From: Bugulina stolonifera
Taxonomy: Eukaryota > Bryozoa > Gymnolaemata > Cheilostomatida > Bugulidae
Reading direction: 5' to 3'
Assembly (NCBI GenBank): GCA_935421135.1
Contig: OW285192.1
Coordinates: 8,143,501 to 8,207,500 of the forward strand
DNA length: 64,000 bases
This document shows positions 25,601 to 38,194 of the stretch, piece by piece; the first letter of the stretch is position 1, and every line of letters begins with the position of its first letter. The notes below the pieces were generated by a model. That model saw nothing but the letters and a program-made list of their open reading frames with translations, searched no databases and was not told the origin of the DNA. A program made the position numbers and the translations under genes.

Positions 25601-27571
25601 TCAGTGTCATAAAACGTAGAGGGCAATAAAACTTTTCTCGAGTTTGTATTGGTAGATAATCAGTAAATTAATGTTCATAACAACAGCACTTACATGTATT
25701 TACAAATGGAAAATTGCGGTTTCATCTAGTAAAATAAACCCTCCCTAAAAACTGGGAAAGATAAGAAAGATAGCACAAAATACATGTCAAATCGAATACA
25801 ATAGTCTATAAAGTATAAATTTTGAGCCGCTTGTATTTTCAATTGACTATGACTGCAAACACATAAAAATGTTTAACATACAATAAATGAGTAATCTTGG
25901 AATTCAAAATAATGACATCTTGGAACAAGCTAACTCTACTCGGCTAATTGCAAATAACCATGAGTGCATAATATTAGTTCTTGTTAACATTAAAGCTTGT
26001 GGATTACGATCGCTTGAAACATGGCAGTAACAATCAAATTAATAAATAGAAAAGATCATTAAGGTAACTGCACAATATAGACAAAATCAAACTAGAATTG
26101 GCTATCACAGACATCAAATACAACATGTACTGTACTCATAGAAATTCTATTTACTGAAAGATCATACATGAAGTATCAGGCCAACTACTAATACATATAT
26201 AAATGAAAAAAATTCCAATTGTGTCAGAATATTAATATTTGAAGGTACCAGTCAATACTTTACAAACCTCACGATTGATTTAGCTGCTCAAATTGTTGGT
26301 GAGTACGTCAGTTCAAGCATGTTGCTTGGTAGATGTTTCTACAACATTATGTGAACATGTGATCATACTATTGGATCACCTAAAAGTATATTAACGTCAA
26401 CAGATGGTACCTAAAATCAGCCCACACTAAGCAACAGAATATAACTGCTAGGTACAATGTACTAGATTGAAAATGATGAATACAAATCAAACCGACGCTG
26501 ATTTTGCTAGGCTACATTTAAAAACCCACAGTACAGGAAAGTAATATGTACATGCAGCAGTGTTTACAGTGAAAACTTTGCTGAATCTTGAAAGTGTATG
26601 ATGCACTTACCTTATGTATACCTATGTAAAACGAGTCAACTTAGTGTCCAAGGTACAATACTCGTCACTCAAGTATGGCTTCAAGAGGTTGCGATTGATG
26701 TGACTTCACATTCCTGGGTCATAGTCTTGACAAACTACTAAAAAGAAGCACACATTACACACATTTTAGTCATCATAGTATTATTATTACAATAGAGAAA
26801 GACAATGAGTTGAATATAGTGTCATCAAAAGTTTATTTTACTTACGGCTGCAATCAAATGATATGATGCAATTATTTTGAAATTCAATAAATTAAATTTT
26901 TGATCAGGTACTGCATATAGGCCTACATATATGTAGACAGAAACAATCCTAGTTAATAAAGTTATTTTTATGAATCCAATATTTTATTTCCAATTTGCAT
27001 TTTATCCATTTTAGTAGAGTTTAAAATAGTAAAGTACATGTAATATGATTTATGAATAATGTATAATATAATTAGCCATAAGTAACTAGCATAGTATTTT
27101 AACAAATCACTTATGTATCAATGTGAGCAAGGGGTAAATAACAATAATTATCATTGCTATATTCACATGTATAGATATTTTTTAATAATAATTACACTGT
27201 GACATAGATAGATCATAGTTAGTACATTAAAATTTAAAATTAAATTAAAATCAAAAAGAAAACAAAGTTACTTTCAATGATTTGATTGCAATTTTTGCTA
27301 TGCTTGCCATATACCTTGTATCGTATCATCTCTCGATAGCATTTACATCTTGCAACAATAATTTCATTTTAGCAAAAGCAAAATACTATGTTCTATTCTG
27401 TCCACCGTCAACTGATTCCCATCGATCACCCGATGGATTTTCCCACGCGTGTACATGCACATGCGATTTAGTTAGCCAATTATAATACAGTGCAAGTAAC
27501 CAATCATTATGTTTGCTCTAGCGATCACGTGGGTGTCTCAAAGTGTAAACAAAAACGGTGAGAGGGGTCCT
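22634..27571 (+). mobile_element. TTAA-flanked 4.9 kb element, copy A
   Basis: TTAA lies directly outside both ends (22630-22633 and 27572-27575). The ends are AGGATCCCTCTCAC and, inverted, AGGACCCCTCTCAC: 14-bp TIRs with one mismatch. Copy B at 43871-48488 is its inverse over the full length. A 331-bp segment (25496-25826) is present only here. The interior is AT-rich with no ORF above about 71 codons. It holds a perfect 186-bp palindrome at 24313-24498 and a C11 run at about 23,865. TTAA targets are typical of piggyBac and some Sola elements, but the TIR is not one I recognise, and the element must depend on a transposase from elsewhere. Confidence 0.9.
24313..24498. repeat. perfect 186-bp palindrome (copy A)
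   Basis: Two 93-bp arms meet without spacer at ACACA|TGTGT (24405/24406). Every base pairs. The arms start AAAACCTTCTTCTTGAATTC and end in the reverse complement. The same palindrome lies at 46607-46792. Confidence 0.97.
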
Positions 27572-27579
27572 TTAAGTTT

Positions 27580-30040
27580 AAATTTGATTATTGGATACCT
27601 TGCTCCATAATACAGCTGCATAGCGCTTCTATTAAATGATTTGATTGTCCAATTTGAGAGGTTTCAAGAGGAAATTATGGTTTGGTACAACCTGTTCTAG
27701 TAAAATAATTTTTCATCTGTGCAATATTTGAAATAAGTTGGCATGTTTAGGCCCCTTGGGGCGTATACACTGCAGGTAGCCTTAGACCAACAGTCTGGTT
27801 TAATAATACAACAAGTTTACTTCTAATAATTCTAGAAAAGCAGTTAGATGAATATTTGATTTGTTTGTGAATGCATGTACATGTGTATGTATGTAACATA
27901 TTATATTTCTTGAAGGCCATCGAATAAATCTCAAACTTGCTGATGGTGGGCGTGCCAGATGACCAAGATCTAGGCAATGTTCTCTCTCACGAATCCTGTT
28001 CTACAGAAGATATGTAGTTGAGCATGGATCAAACCTACCTAAAGATGGCAGAAGTATTTACAAGTACACTGTAAGTGTATTATGTGGTTAACATAAATTC
28101 ATGTGATAAGGCTGTTACCTACTAATATAGGTCTACTGATATTAGGGCTATGCTGTAGTGTTTAGGCCTAGGAGATGGAATGGAGCGGAGGGGCTGCTCT
28201 TTGTCGCAGTTTTTCTTGAATAGATATTGGGCTTACTTCACTTTGTACAAATCATTGGCCACAAGTGTCGGCCTACCAATTTATTTAAATATATTGCCAA
28301 TGCTGTTCTGCTTTACATTATTTTGTGGCAGCAGTGATATATGCTTGGGGTAGAGAAACTATTGGACGTGGTATTTTGAATTTGAATAATCCTGGTAGGG
28401 TTGTTGGTATATTGCAACAACATGTAGGGTTGGATCACTATGGATCACTGTAAATACCTAATAAAATGTTGGTGCTGAGATGGGTTCAGCTTGTGTCAAG
28501 TGATAGGAGTTACAGTGTACAGTGTAAAATGTTGCATCTCATCAGAATTAATAATCAATCTATAACTGAAACACAACCAGTTGAAAATCTTGAATTCCAG
28601 GACCAAAAGACTAACACTGAATTATGAAATAATTTCTAATTTAAGACAGTATCAAGGAAGACCATGTAAGCTACAGAAAGGGTGGAGCAGGCATGAGACT
28701 TATGGCAGCATGCTACGTCGCTTTAATGACTGACTATTGATGATTTATCAGACAGCAATATGCGTTAGTGATAATCTATTCCAGTATCTATTGTAAGATG
28801 GGTAAAATATTACTAGATAATTACATGTAGGAATGTGGTAAACTGTTTTTTCTACTTTGTACAGTCTTTACTAAAAACCAAGACTAAGTGTGTCATACTG
28901 TCAGTAGTGATTACTGTTGAACATTGTAATAGGCCGCTAACTTCACTTTGGACAAATTATTGGCGACATTACTGCTACTGGAAGGCCCATATTATATTAC
29001 ATATACATTGCATTTTTGGTTTGGAATCAAAATAATTACTTTCAATTACGTACAAAACTAAGTCTAAGTTTGTTCTTACTTTCTCTCTATTTCTAATTGG
29101 AATTATGACCAATAGCTTTGATTTATGTGTGAACTGTTGCGTGCTCTCTGCAATAGTTTAGGTTCAAAGACGTGGATTTAGAAAGACAAATTTCTGGAGT
29201 TACATGTACATGTATATAAAGTTAATACTGGAGTTTGAGTACATTTGCATGTGTGCTGCTTGCTGTATCATAAAATTTATAACCCAAGTTCTTAGAACGG
29301 GTCTGTAATCTTACAAAATGGTGATTAAGGGTTCCAAAAACAGCACCAAAAAGGAACTTCCTCGACCCTACTGCGCTTTGTTGAATTGGTTGAACTACAT
29401 GTACATCCAGAATACACATATTGATGTGCATCTTGACTGCATCATTATAACGTATAGCCTAAGTTCCTTTATTAATAACAGGTGGCATGCACGACGATGT
29501 TATGGCAGACCTACCATAATTTCTACCAGAGAAAATGTCAAATACTACATTAAGCCAGTTTGCAAAGGAACCTTTTACTGTTTTTGACTGGCTGTTGAAC
29601 CACACAGAGCCAAATTTCGTAGCCTTAGCTCTTAAAAATAGAAGTAAATATTGAAGTTTCCAAAATATTCAGCTGCTTTAACTCTACCAAACCTTGTGTA
29701 ACCAGTTGACATCTGTTCCCAACCCAGTGTATCGGATTAGGTACAGAAGTGGTAAAATTTGGGATAGCCTTTGTTCTTCGCCAAAACTGAAGCAGGACAA
29801 GTTGTTCTCTCTATATTTTGTTGGTTGACCGCCCTTACCCCAACCACAAACAAGGAACTAAGACTATTTAAAGTTCTCTACTACTGCACCTAACAGAGTA
29901 TATCATGCATATGGTAATTTTATATAAATTTATAGCCTTAGATTCTTTCGAAATTAGAGGGTGATCAGCGCAGTTATGTTGCGGTGGACCCCCGCCATCA
30001 TTTTCAGCACGAAAAGTTACCCCAGAAAAGTCTCTTGGTA
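27580..30040. other. no gene recognised; interior of candidate TIR element
   Basis: AT-rich. ORFs of 66-89 codons (e.g. 29318-29587) have no recognisable protein features and no splice support. Confidence 0.35.
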
Positions 30041-30819
30041 TGTCTCAAGGAAATTTTTTTACGAGTTTCAAATATTAAGCACTCTTTTGGCCTCTTGCTA
30101 CCGGACTATAAATAATGCTGGTTGATTTTCATACAGACTAGCAAGCCTTTGTTTAAGTAATGTGAGAAAAATATAGTAAACCACAGTAAAGCACAGCTTC
30201 TTTAAATTTAGTGACATCTAATTCAATTTTGTATGCTTCCGGTAGAGTGGTAGAGAATATAGCTCTAATTTTGACACAAGATAATAATATGCGATTATTA
30301 TGTGCAAGAGTAGACAACTTCTTTTATAGTCAGCTTTGGGCTAGGATTGTTTGTACCTCAACAGTTAAACTCTTCACAGAAACTTTTGCTTCACATGTTG
30401 CTCAAAGAGGAAATGTCTATAAATGAACTAATCTCTTGGTCTTATATATTATACAGATACTTAGTGCTAATTATCACTCAACAAGGCAGATTGGGCACTG
30501 CTCCATGCTGAAGATACATGCTCACACATTAAAAAGTGCTTTCTACATGTAAGTTCATGGTCCATGAGCTACAGAAATACCCGAGTTGCACCATGTGCAG
30601 TGTTCGGAATGACTTCTTTAGTAACTGGTGTTATAAAACACCATGCTTTGTCCAGTTGGATTTGATTAACTGGATTACTTAGCCATAGATTTTGCTAAAA
30701 TGCAAAGGAAATGTAGAGCTTCAAAAACCGGAGTATTCAGCGTAAATAGGGAGATTTGGCATGTATATGTATGTGTTTCGTTTTACTGTCAGTGCGTTGT
30801 ATTAGCGTTTTGTCAGGCG

Positions 30820-30965
30820 TTAGAAAACCCAGTTTTAGAGCTGGGTTCAAGTCACAGATCTGACTTGATTTGCCAAGTTAAGTCTAAGTCAAGTTGACTT
30901 GTGACTTTACTTGACTTGCCAAGTCAGGTAAAGCGACAAGTCGACTTGACTTGGACTTGCCAACT
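30820..30965. repeat. AAGTC/GACTTG low-complexity repeat
   Basis: It opens with GAGCTGGGTTCAAGTCACAG and continues as overlapping CAAGTC/GACTTG words. The same opening (AGAGCTGGGTCCAAGTCATAG) starts the larger stretch at 48,643. Confidence 0.7.
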
Positions 30966-31469
30966 TGCTGACTGACTTTGTCTAGCAATAGTTCTTTAGC
31001 TTATGAGGGTGTGATGAAACTGTGGGATGGTCGGGTAAATAGTATATGTGCGTGTTGTTGTAGGTAGGGTGAAATATGCCACACTCAGTTCATCAACTAG
31101 AGAAGAGGGGAAGCTGTGTGGGTTTTCAGGAGGCCCGTGCAGACAAATACGTCAGGATGTATTAACCAGTTCTTTGTGTATATGATAAGGGGACAACTTA
31201 AGGACGACCAGCAACCTGTTATAACTAAATAACTCACTCTGAATATCACAACTGATAGCGGATTGCTGGCTCAACAAACAAGATACTAAGGAGTGCAAGG
31301 CTATATTTAAACCCTATAGTCTATATCCTATATGTACAATTGTATATGCAATATAAATCCACTTCAAATTTTTTTCGTGTTCATTTTCTATTTGACTTCT
31401 AAATACACAATCTATTTAACAAGACAACAGAGAATATACATACAATACACACATTAAAATACAAAGCTA

Positions 31470-31571
31470 CTGATTTAGTATTTCAACATAGTAAGTCATA
31501 AATATTTTATCTACTTACTGCAGTAAGTAGATAAAATATTTATGACTTACTTTGTTGAAATAATAAATCAG
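31470..31571. repeat. ~102-bp near-perfect palindrome
   Basis: Arms of about 51 bp meet at CTG|CAG (31520/31521) with only a few mismatches in the outer part. The inner 35 bp per arm are perfect. No coding sequence. Confidence 0.9.
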
Positions 31572-33271
31572 TAAGTGAACAATAACATAACGTCGTTTCT
31601 GTTCATACTTTCTGCGATACAATTATACAATGTAATATCAGGCTTATTTCTAATTAGTTAAAATATTCATATAATGTATAAAATAAGACATCAGTTATGT
31701 CAGTCTGCCATAGGGAGCCTGGTTATCTATATAATTTCTATTGGCTAGCTAAGGAAGACACTGCAGGATACTAGATAACTGTTACTGTAATTTCTAACAT
31801 AATTATCTGTATGGGCTATAATATAGTGGAAGGGCGTGACTATCATGGTTGTACGTTTCTCTGTGGTGACAGTTCTTTTTAACTTCTGTTGTACAAGAAG
31901 TTGAAGAGCGTTGCTTAGTTGTGTTGGGTGTTTGGTCCTGTGTTGTTCATTCAGGAGTTGCTTCCACTTTGAGAATGTTGCATATAAATAATGACAATTA
32001 GTATATTTAAGAGTTGTCCACTCTTGCGCACTTGAGAGAATGTAACTCCTCACTAAAATTGATTGGCTGACTGTAGATAGGACAGGTATATATAAGAGAG
32101 GAGTACCTACACAGTAGAGTAATCTCAGTAGAGAGATAAATAGACAGATACCTAGAGTAGACTGTGAAAATGAGGCATGGAGAGACAGCAGTATAGACTG
32201 TCGACATACCTGTAGATAAGTCACACAGTGACAAGAGTGGACGACTACATAGACGTTACACGTACATATTATACAAATGTATAAGCTAGTGGAAAACACG
32301 AAAATGAAAGAAAAACTATAAAATAAAAAAACCAAATAAAAACTAATAAAACACTAAAACAAAAACACTAAAAACTAAACTAAACTACAATAGTGTGGAG
32401 CGTGTGGAGTGTAGGTGGATCGTAGGCTACCCAGTAACTCAATGACATATCAATGCGTACTAAGGAGTAAGGATATATGCGGAACAACTATCTTGTTGTA
32501 GACCTTGGAATAGAGTCGACACCGCCACATCCTAGACCACAAAACCAGAACCTACGCCACACAGCTTACTACATTGGAGATCAAGGTGCTGACAAAAAGA
32601 CCTACAGACAGCGTACTACTACTACATGCTACGTACAGCTGGTGAGTCCTAAGTACTTTGGCTCCAACTAAATGTTATAACTGACAATACCAAAACCCTC
32701 AATTTTAGTTATAACAAGAAGATAACTTCTCTTCAACAATGTTTGTACTACTATGGAGTTGTCTTCTCTAGAGCTATGGAGTTCTTACTGGAATGTTTAT
32801 TTTGGAGTATGATAATATTTATAAAGTTATGTTATTCATTCTTTACAAGGGTACATAATGACAGCTTGTTCACTCGCCTTTAGGTTTGTAGGTGTCTTGG
32901 CAGTACAACTTCCATTTAAAATCATAGCAAATACAGACCGTATTTGTACCATACAAAACCTTTTAAATCCTGCAAACGATTGCATTAATATTGTTAAAGT
33001 ATAACTGTACACGTACATGTATGTGTATGCGAAATTGATAATTTGTAGTTGTCCGTTCTTGAGCACTAAAGATATGGTTACTCCCACTATGACGATAATG
33101 CAATAAATAATGGATGTCAACTCACAATAAATCTAGTCTAATCCAGTGTTGGAATTGGAACAAATGGGGTGGGTACACATGCATTTGTAACCTTGGCTAT
33201 TAGTATTGTACAGCTATCCATCTAATCCTATAGTAGCTAAGAAATTGTTGAATTACTGAAAGGAAAAAATT
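31572..33271. other. no recognised gene
   Basis: A 196-codon minus-strand open frame (31745-32335) has a hydrophobic, Ser/Thr/Tyr-rich composition and no motif I recognise. On the plus strand a TATATATAAGAGAGG box lies at about 32,089-32,103 and an AATAAA cluster at 32,320-32,355, which could be an LTR-like promoter and poly(A) region. The coding status is unsupported. Confidence 0.3.
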
Positions 33272-33345
33272 ATGCTCTGGTGAATTTGAACCCAAGACCC
33301 TATGGATAATAGTCAAGAACTCCACCACTACACCATCAGGTCCAC
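33272..33345 (-). repeat. tRNA-derived SINE head
   Basis: The minus strand has TGATGGTGTAGTGGTGGAG (A box) and, about 40 bp later, GGGTTCAAATTC (B box). Only the tRNA-related part is evident. Confidence 0.6.
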
Positions 33346-33645
33346 TGTGATTGTATGGGGAGAACCAGCTATTCAAATGAGGGTACACCCTTGCTGACCA
33401 TATAGCCACTAAAACTGTATACTCTCGCATAACCACACTTCGAACACTGATCTAATCTCAATGAATATGATTCTATACTATAATATAACTTCGCAATAGT
33501 TGTTTTATTTGGTGTAATTCGGGTGGTTTTCTCTTATGTAATTTGAATGATCTACATTACATGTTATGTAATTTGAATGGTAGCGCTTAGGATGGTCCCA
33601 CTTGCTCAGTGACAGCAATTTTCTGAGAATGTTAATAACACGTAA

Positions 33646-34876
33646 CAGGGGCGTAGGTTAGAAATATTAAGTGGGGAGGCAGAAAGTTGGGTGAGAGGGG
33701 GTTGCGCGCAGCGGAAAATTTTTAAATCTTGCTGTCTGAAGTGCAAAAATTAGACATAGCAGCGTGCTTGTTCTAGCATCACTACGTTACTATTTCTGCT
33801 TAAAAATACAGTTACTACGACTTGCAACAGGAGTGAAAGTGTTACAGTACTATTACTAGCTAGTAGAATTTTATAATAACTACAATACTGCATGGTTGTA
33901 TCTTTTTACAAAGAGTCTATAGGCGCAAGTGTATTTTATAACTTAAAATTTTCAACTTTTAGTAGCTGATCAACAACTATTGTCATTATAAATTAATTAT
34001 TTAAAATAAATTGCATTTAAAGTAAATATCTTCGTAAATAGATTGTAGTAACCTGTTAAAGCTAAGATAATAATTATAGTGTAATTATTATATAAATTAA
34101 AAATTTTAAATTAAAATACTTAATTACTATTATATTATTTTAGTTTTAAATTAGTGTTTTTTCTTTACAATACATATTTATATGTTAGTAATGAATGTAG
34201 TAGTAGAGTGGTAGCTGTCAGTAGAATGGTAATGGCTGAAATGAATAACCAAAATGAATACAAAAACTTTTAATTATATTAAAAGAATAAATTACAAATA
34301 TTTTTGAAAGAAGCCAAAATAATATTGGAATCAAACTTCATGCATCTGCTCGTAGTCAGTGACAGGAGAGGAACAACCTCATGGATAGCAGTGACTTAAA
34401 AATTGATTCAACTGTTCACTATTTTTACTTTTGCACTCATTATCTTTTCCTTGGTATAAATAACTATCCATAAAAAGAATTTATTCATTCATTCACAAGA
34501 CCAATGATAATATACATGTATATTATCATTGCACAAGACCGCAAGTTATTAACCTTGGCATAGCCATAGAGCCTGTTAGCAGAGTGCACAGCTTTATGGG
34601 CCCTTTGTGTACCACTTGCAATGTAGTTATTATTCTAGGATTACTGGTTATTGTTGCGCAGCAACACCATAGAGTTATAAGTAGAGTGATAACGCCATAG
34701 AGTTATAACCATAGAGCTAGGTATTCCTAGGAATACCTAGCTCCATGGTTATAACTAGAGTGATAGCGCTTCGGTCACAAACCGGAAATGAAGCAAATAT
34801 TAAGGGAAAAAGTGCTGAATTTTCAAAAGTAGTGTTTGTAGGCCACTTTATTTTGGCAACTTAAACTACGCTCCTG
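33646..34876. mobile_element. hAT-like MITE, ~1.2 kb
   Basis: The left end is CAGGGGCGTAGGTTA and the right end, inverted, is CAGGAGCGTAGTTTA. The interior is very AT-rich and non-coding, with a perfect-armed hairpin at 34694-34748. No clear 8-bp target duplication was found. The complete hAT element starts 9 bp beyond its right end. Confidence 0.5.
34694..34748. repeat. 55-bp palindrome
   Basis: GTTATAACCATAGAGCTAGG and its near-perfect inverse meet at TATTC-CTAGG-AATA. There is one mismatch in the arms (ATAGAGCT versus CATGGAGCT). Confidence 0.8.
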
Positions 34877-34885
34877 CTTAATAAC

Positions 34886-37800
34886 TAGGGCTGGAACAAA
34901 TCCAAAAATTTTCGAATCTGACGATTCCGATTCCTGACACCATGCAGATTCTCGATTCCGATTCCTAAACGATTCCGCGTGGAATTACTCGTTTTAACAA
35001 ATTCAATATCTTTTGTCACCAAATAAACCATGTAATCAAACTGTATAAGCATATTTCATCTGCTATTCACTGTTAGTTTGTAGATGAGGACATTGATGAA
35101 TGACTACTGATGTACAGCTCAACTTCAACCTGTACTACTAATTCATGACTGTCTAGTTGTGTTTGATTATACTATATTAATTATTATTGCGATTTCATGT
35201 TAACACACATGATTATTGTTTAGAACAGAAAGATCCGTATTTACAATATTATAATTTTCTAACAACAACATATTATATAGGCCTAAATAGTTATACGCAA
35301 ATACATGTGCATATACATAATGTACCATATAATATCAAAACAAAAATAAACTAAAATTCAAAATACGGAAAAGGAAGGCTGATGTTATCGTTATTGTCAT
35401 TTATAAACCTAGAGTATCTATGTTTTTGTTAAGGAATAACAGCTGGTTGACAGTCTCAGGGTGGAGAGAACTCCTTCTAGCGCTGACCACCTCACCAGCT
35501 TTTGAGAACAATCTCTCTGAAGCAACTGATGTTGCTTGTACTACTAAATGTTTTTTGGCAACCAAGCTTAGCATGGGATAGTGCTTACAGTTTTGTTTCC
35601 ACCACTGATGGGGACAGTCGTGCAATGGCAACAGAGTTTCATTGAGATAGCGCATGAATTCCAGCTCGGCTCTTTCATGAACTGTTGGTACACTTGCTTG
35701 CCCAGTTTCAGTTGGATCTGATTGATCAACATCAAATATAGAACTCAGCAAACTTGTAATAGCAGGTGTGTTACTTTGGGGTTCTTTTGTAGCACCACTT
35801 TCCATAGATTCAACAATAACTGGCTGACCACACTCATCAGCAGACAGCTTCTCTGAGATCATTCGCTGAACCATAAGCTCCTTCATGTTATCTTTCTCCG
35901 CTTTTTTTAAATATGGAAGCAACTTAAATCGAGGGTCAACACAAGTACTCTCTCGGAGAAACTTTTTCAAGTTTGGCTCCTCATAGCGTGTAACCAAGTC
36001 ATCATGAATGGCATTCTTCATTAGCTTTATTGTTGCTGAATCGATATCACTGACTGTTAGACGAGCCATCATCTTTTGGAGAAGAGGTTCAATTAGCGAT
36101 ACAGTACATTTAGTTTCTGAGCTCATAACAACTGAGGCCTCCTTAAAAGGTGCAAGAACATCAGCAATGGAACGTAGCATGTCGCTATCACTGTGTGATA
36201 CCTGGTGTACAAGATCAGTGGCTCCTGTCATTCTCTGCTGCTGTAGAGTTGTCACTGCTAGGTATACTGGATCACGCTGCTCTAAACAGGGTTGAGAAAA
36301 AGAAACATTGATGAACTATGCAGGCCACATTTATATTGTTTAACCAATGCACAGTTCAACAACAAACAGTAGGTCACTCGGCATTGAATAGTAACTAACT
36401 AATGAAAACAGCTATGGAAATGATAGGGGCGAGTTGCTCAATCATAAAGAGTAAGATGGTGAGGTGATAACCAGGGATAACATACCAAAATTAAATAAGA
36501 GCCGAATGCAATACATACCTATAAACCTCTGAATCATGTCAAATGTGCTATTCCACCGTGTCACAACATCAATAACCAACTTTGATGGTTTCATATTCAA
36601 CTGAGCTTGCTTTTCCTGCAAAAGATATAATATTATGATATATTATAATAAAATAATTACTTGCAGCAGACAGCAGTAGTAGCATTAATCTCTGTTCTAT
36701 CATATTATAGTGTCTCTATTTAAAAACAGAGCCACGGATTGGATATTTTCTAGTATACAGTAGGCTATTTAGCAGTCTGTAGTTTGTGAATCTTGATGAT
36801 TGCCTTTGATTCTTGATGGACTGATGACCAACATTTGTTCACATTACCAATACCTAGTAACAATTTTGATTTCTCCAGAATATAATATGGAGGTTAAACT
36901 GAAACTGGCAATCGAGTAAATGATTGTTAATGAACATGATTGTGTACTAACCTTTAAAATTCCCATAGCCTTTGGACTTCGGTGAAAGTAACCACATACT
37001 CTTCTCACTCGAGCCAAGATGTTGGAAATCGAGGTCAAACCTAGTCCTTTCTGAACCGATAAGTTCAGTGTATGTGCAAAGCATCGCATGTTGTCATATT
37101 CTGTTTCCTTAATTGCTTTTACCTGATTAGCAGCATTGTCAGTAGTAATGTAGAAGGGTTTAGGAACACTGGGAATCCATCTGCCAACTAAGTCAATGAG
37201 ATATTCAGCGATGTTGGTACTTGTGTGAGATTCATTGAATGCTGAGGTTTCCAAGATGAATGTTTTCAATGACCATTCAGAATCCAGAAGATGCAGAGTA
37301 GCAGTAACATAACTGTCTGTCGCTCTGCTGGTCCATGCATCGGTTGTCATTGCCATGGCTTTGGCTTCACTAATCTCCTTGGTTACACTGATCTTAGCTG
37401 CATTGTATTCTTCGCCGATTATGTTTTTAATTGTTTTTCTGCATGGTATGGTATATCTAGGCTCTAACTGTTTGACTAATCGCCTGAAACCCTTATCTTC
37501 CACCCAGCTTATGGGTTGCATGTCCAAAGCTACCGCCAACGCTATATTTCTAGTAATAGCCTTTGATCGCTTGCTATTTGAATCTAGGTAAAGTCAGTTA
37601 ACTTGGACTGAGACTTGTCTAGTGGTCTTTTTTTCGCATTAGGCTTCTCTAAAATATTGATATCGTGGACAGTCTTCAAGTGTTTCCCCATCGATGATGT
37701 TGAGCCCGATTTGTAGCTTAAACTTGCAAGACATTTTATACAAATTGTTATGTTTTCTTTCTTTTTATGTAGTCTAAAATATTGCCAAACAGGGGAAGAA

Positions 37801-38194
37801 GCATTAGTTGGTAGATATAACTCTTCCTGAGATGAATTGGACTTGGTTTTAGGAGTTGCTGTAGTTTCACTAACATTAGCGACAGCATCAGTTTGAATTT
37901 CAGCCATACTTGTTGCTCAACTGCTAACGTCTGCTTATGCCGGAAAGGAACTCCGAATAAAAAGGCATCGTTTCATATGAACTTTACTAACATAAAGAAA
38001 ATTCAAAAACTTTCAGTGTTCATTTTGTTCAACATTTTTTATTAATAATTAAATAATTTTCTAAATAATTGCTACAAAAAATAACAAAAACTTTACAATG
38101 TTGGATTCGAAACTGAGCATTTTGGAACCGAGATTCGGAACCGTGCCTAAGGTTTCGGAATCGGATCCGGATTCGTGGATTTGTCACAGCCTTA
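34886..38194 (-). mobile_element. complete hAT transposon, 3309 bp
   Basis: A perfect 8-bp target duplication TTAATAAC lies at 34878-34885 and 38195-38202. The ends are TAGGGCTGGAACAAATCCA and, inverted, TAAGGCTGTGACAAATCCA. The subterminal regions contain several GATTCCGATTCC / GGAATCGGATCC words in both halves. It carries a single spliced transposase gene on the minus strand and no cargo. Confidence 0.93.
35401..37907 (-). CDS. hAT transposase, BED finger + RNase H fold + hATC
   Basis: Exons: 36952-37907, 36519-36615, 35401-36281. The introns are GT/AG and in phase. The N-terminus (ATG at 37907) has a BED zinc finger: VWQYF, then CIKC and HLKTVH. The catalytic core shows TTDAWTS (first Asp), TTDNAAN (second Asp), RCFAHTLNL and VTRWNSTFDM. 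The C-terminus has QWWKQN and the hATC dimerisation motif SVASERLFSKAGEVVSARRS. It ends at TAA, 35401-35403. This is the complete domain order of an active-type hAT transposase. One apparent frame change lies at about 37,584-37,595, just after KLTDF: the upstream frame stops at TAG while the downstream frame begins immediately. No convincing intron explains it, so this copy is probably recently inactivated or carries a sequencing error. It cuts and pastes the surrounding TIR element. Confidence 0.9.

Larger units (their letters stand above)
21493..30108. mobile_element. candidate TIR element containing TTAA element A
   Basis: The left end reads TAGTCCGGTAGCAAGG, then after about 20 bp CGTAAAAAAATTCCTTGAGAC. 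The reverse complement of 30,040-30,108 reads TAGTCCGGTAGCAAGAGG, then after about 35 bp CGTAAAAAAATTTCCTTGAGAC. TA abuts both ends. Removing the nested TTAA element leaves about 3.7 kb. No transposase is recognisable in the remainder, so this is either a decayed element or two related short elements facing each other. Confidence 0.5.

Noticed and set aside
27282..27485. 67-codon ORF conserved in both TTAA elements (also 43957-44160)
   Set aside because: The few differences between the two copies change amino acids and show no sign of protein constraint. It is open because the elements are nearly identical.
22634..27571. Endogenous parvovirus-like insert (length near 5 kb, long palindrome)
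   Set aside because: The palindrome is internal rather than terminal, there is no replication or capsid coding, and the TTAA duplication with short TIRs fits a DNA transposon.
31745..32335. 196-codon open frame on the minus strand
   Set aside because: Its composition is that of translated low-complexity AT-rich DNA, with no motif, splice support or second copy. It is kept only as an unassigned stretch.
36008..36295. Plus-strand ORF across the transposase region
   Set aside because: It is the antisense shadow of the hAT transposase exon 35401-36281.
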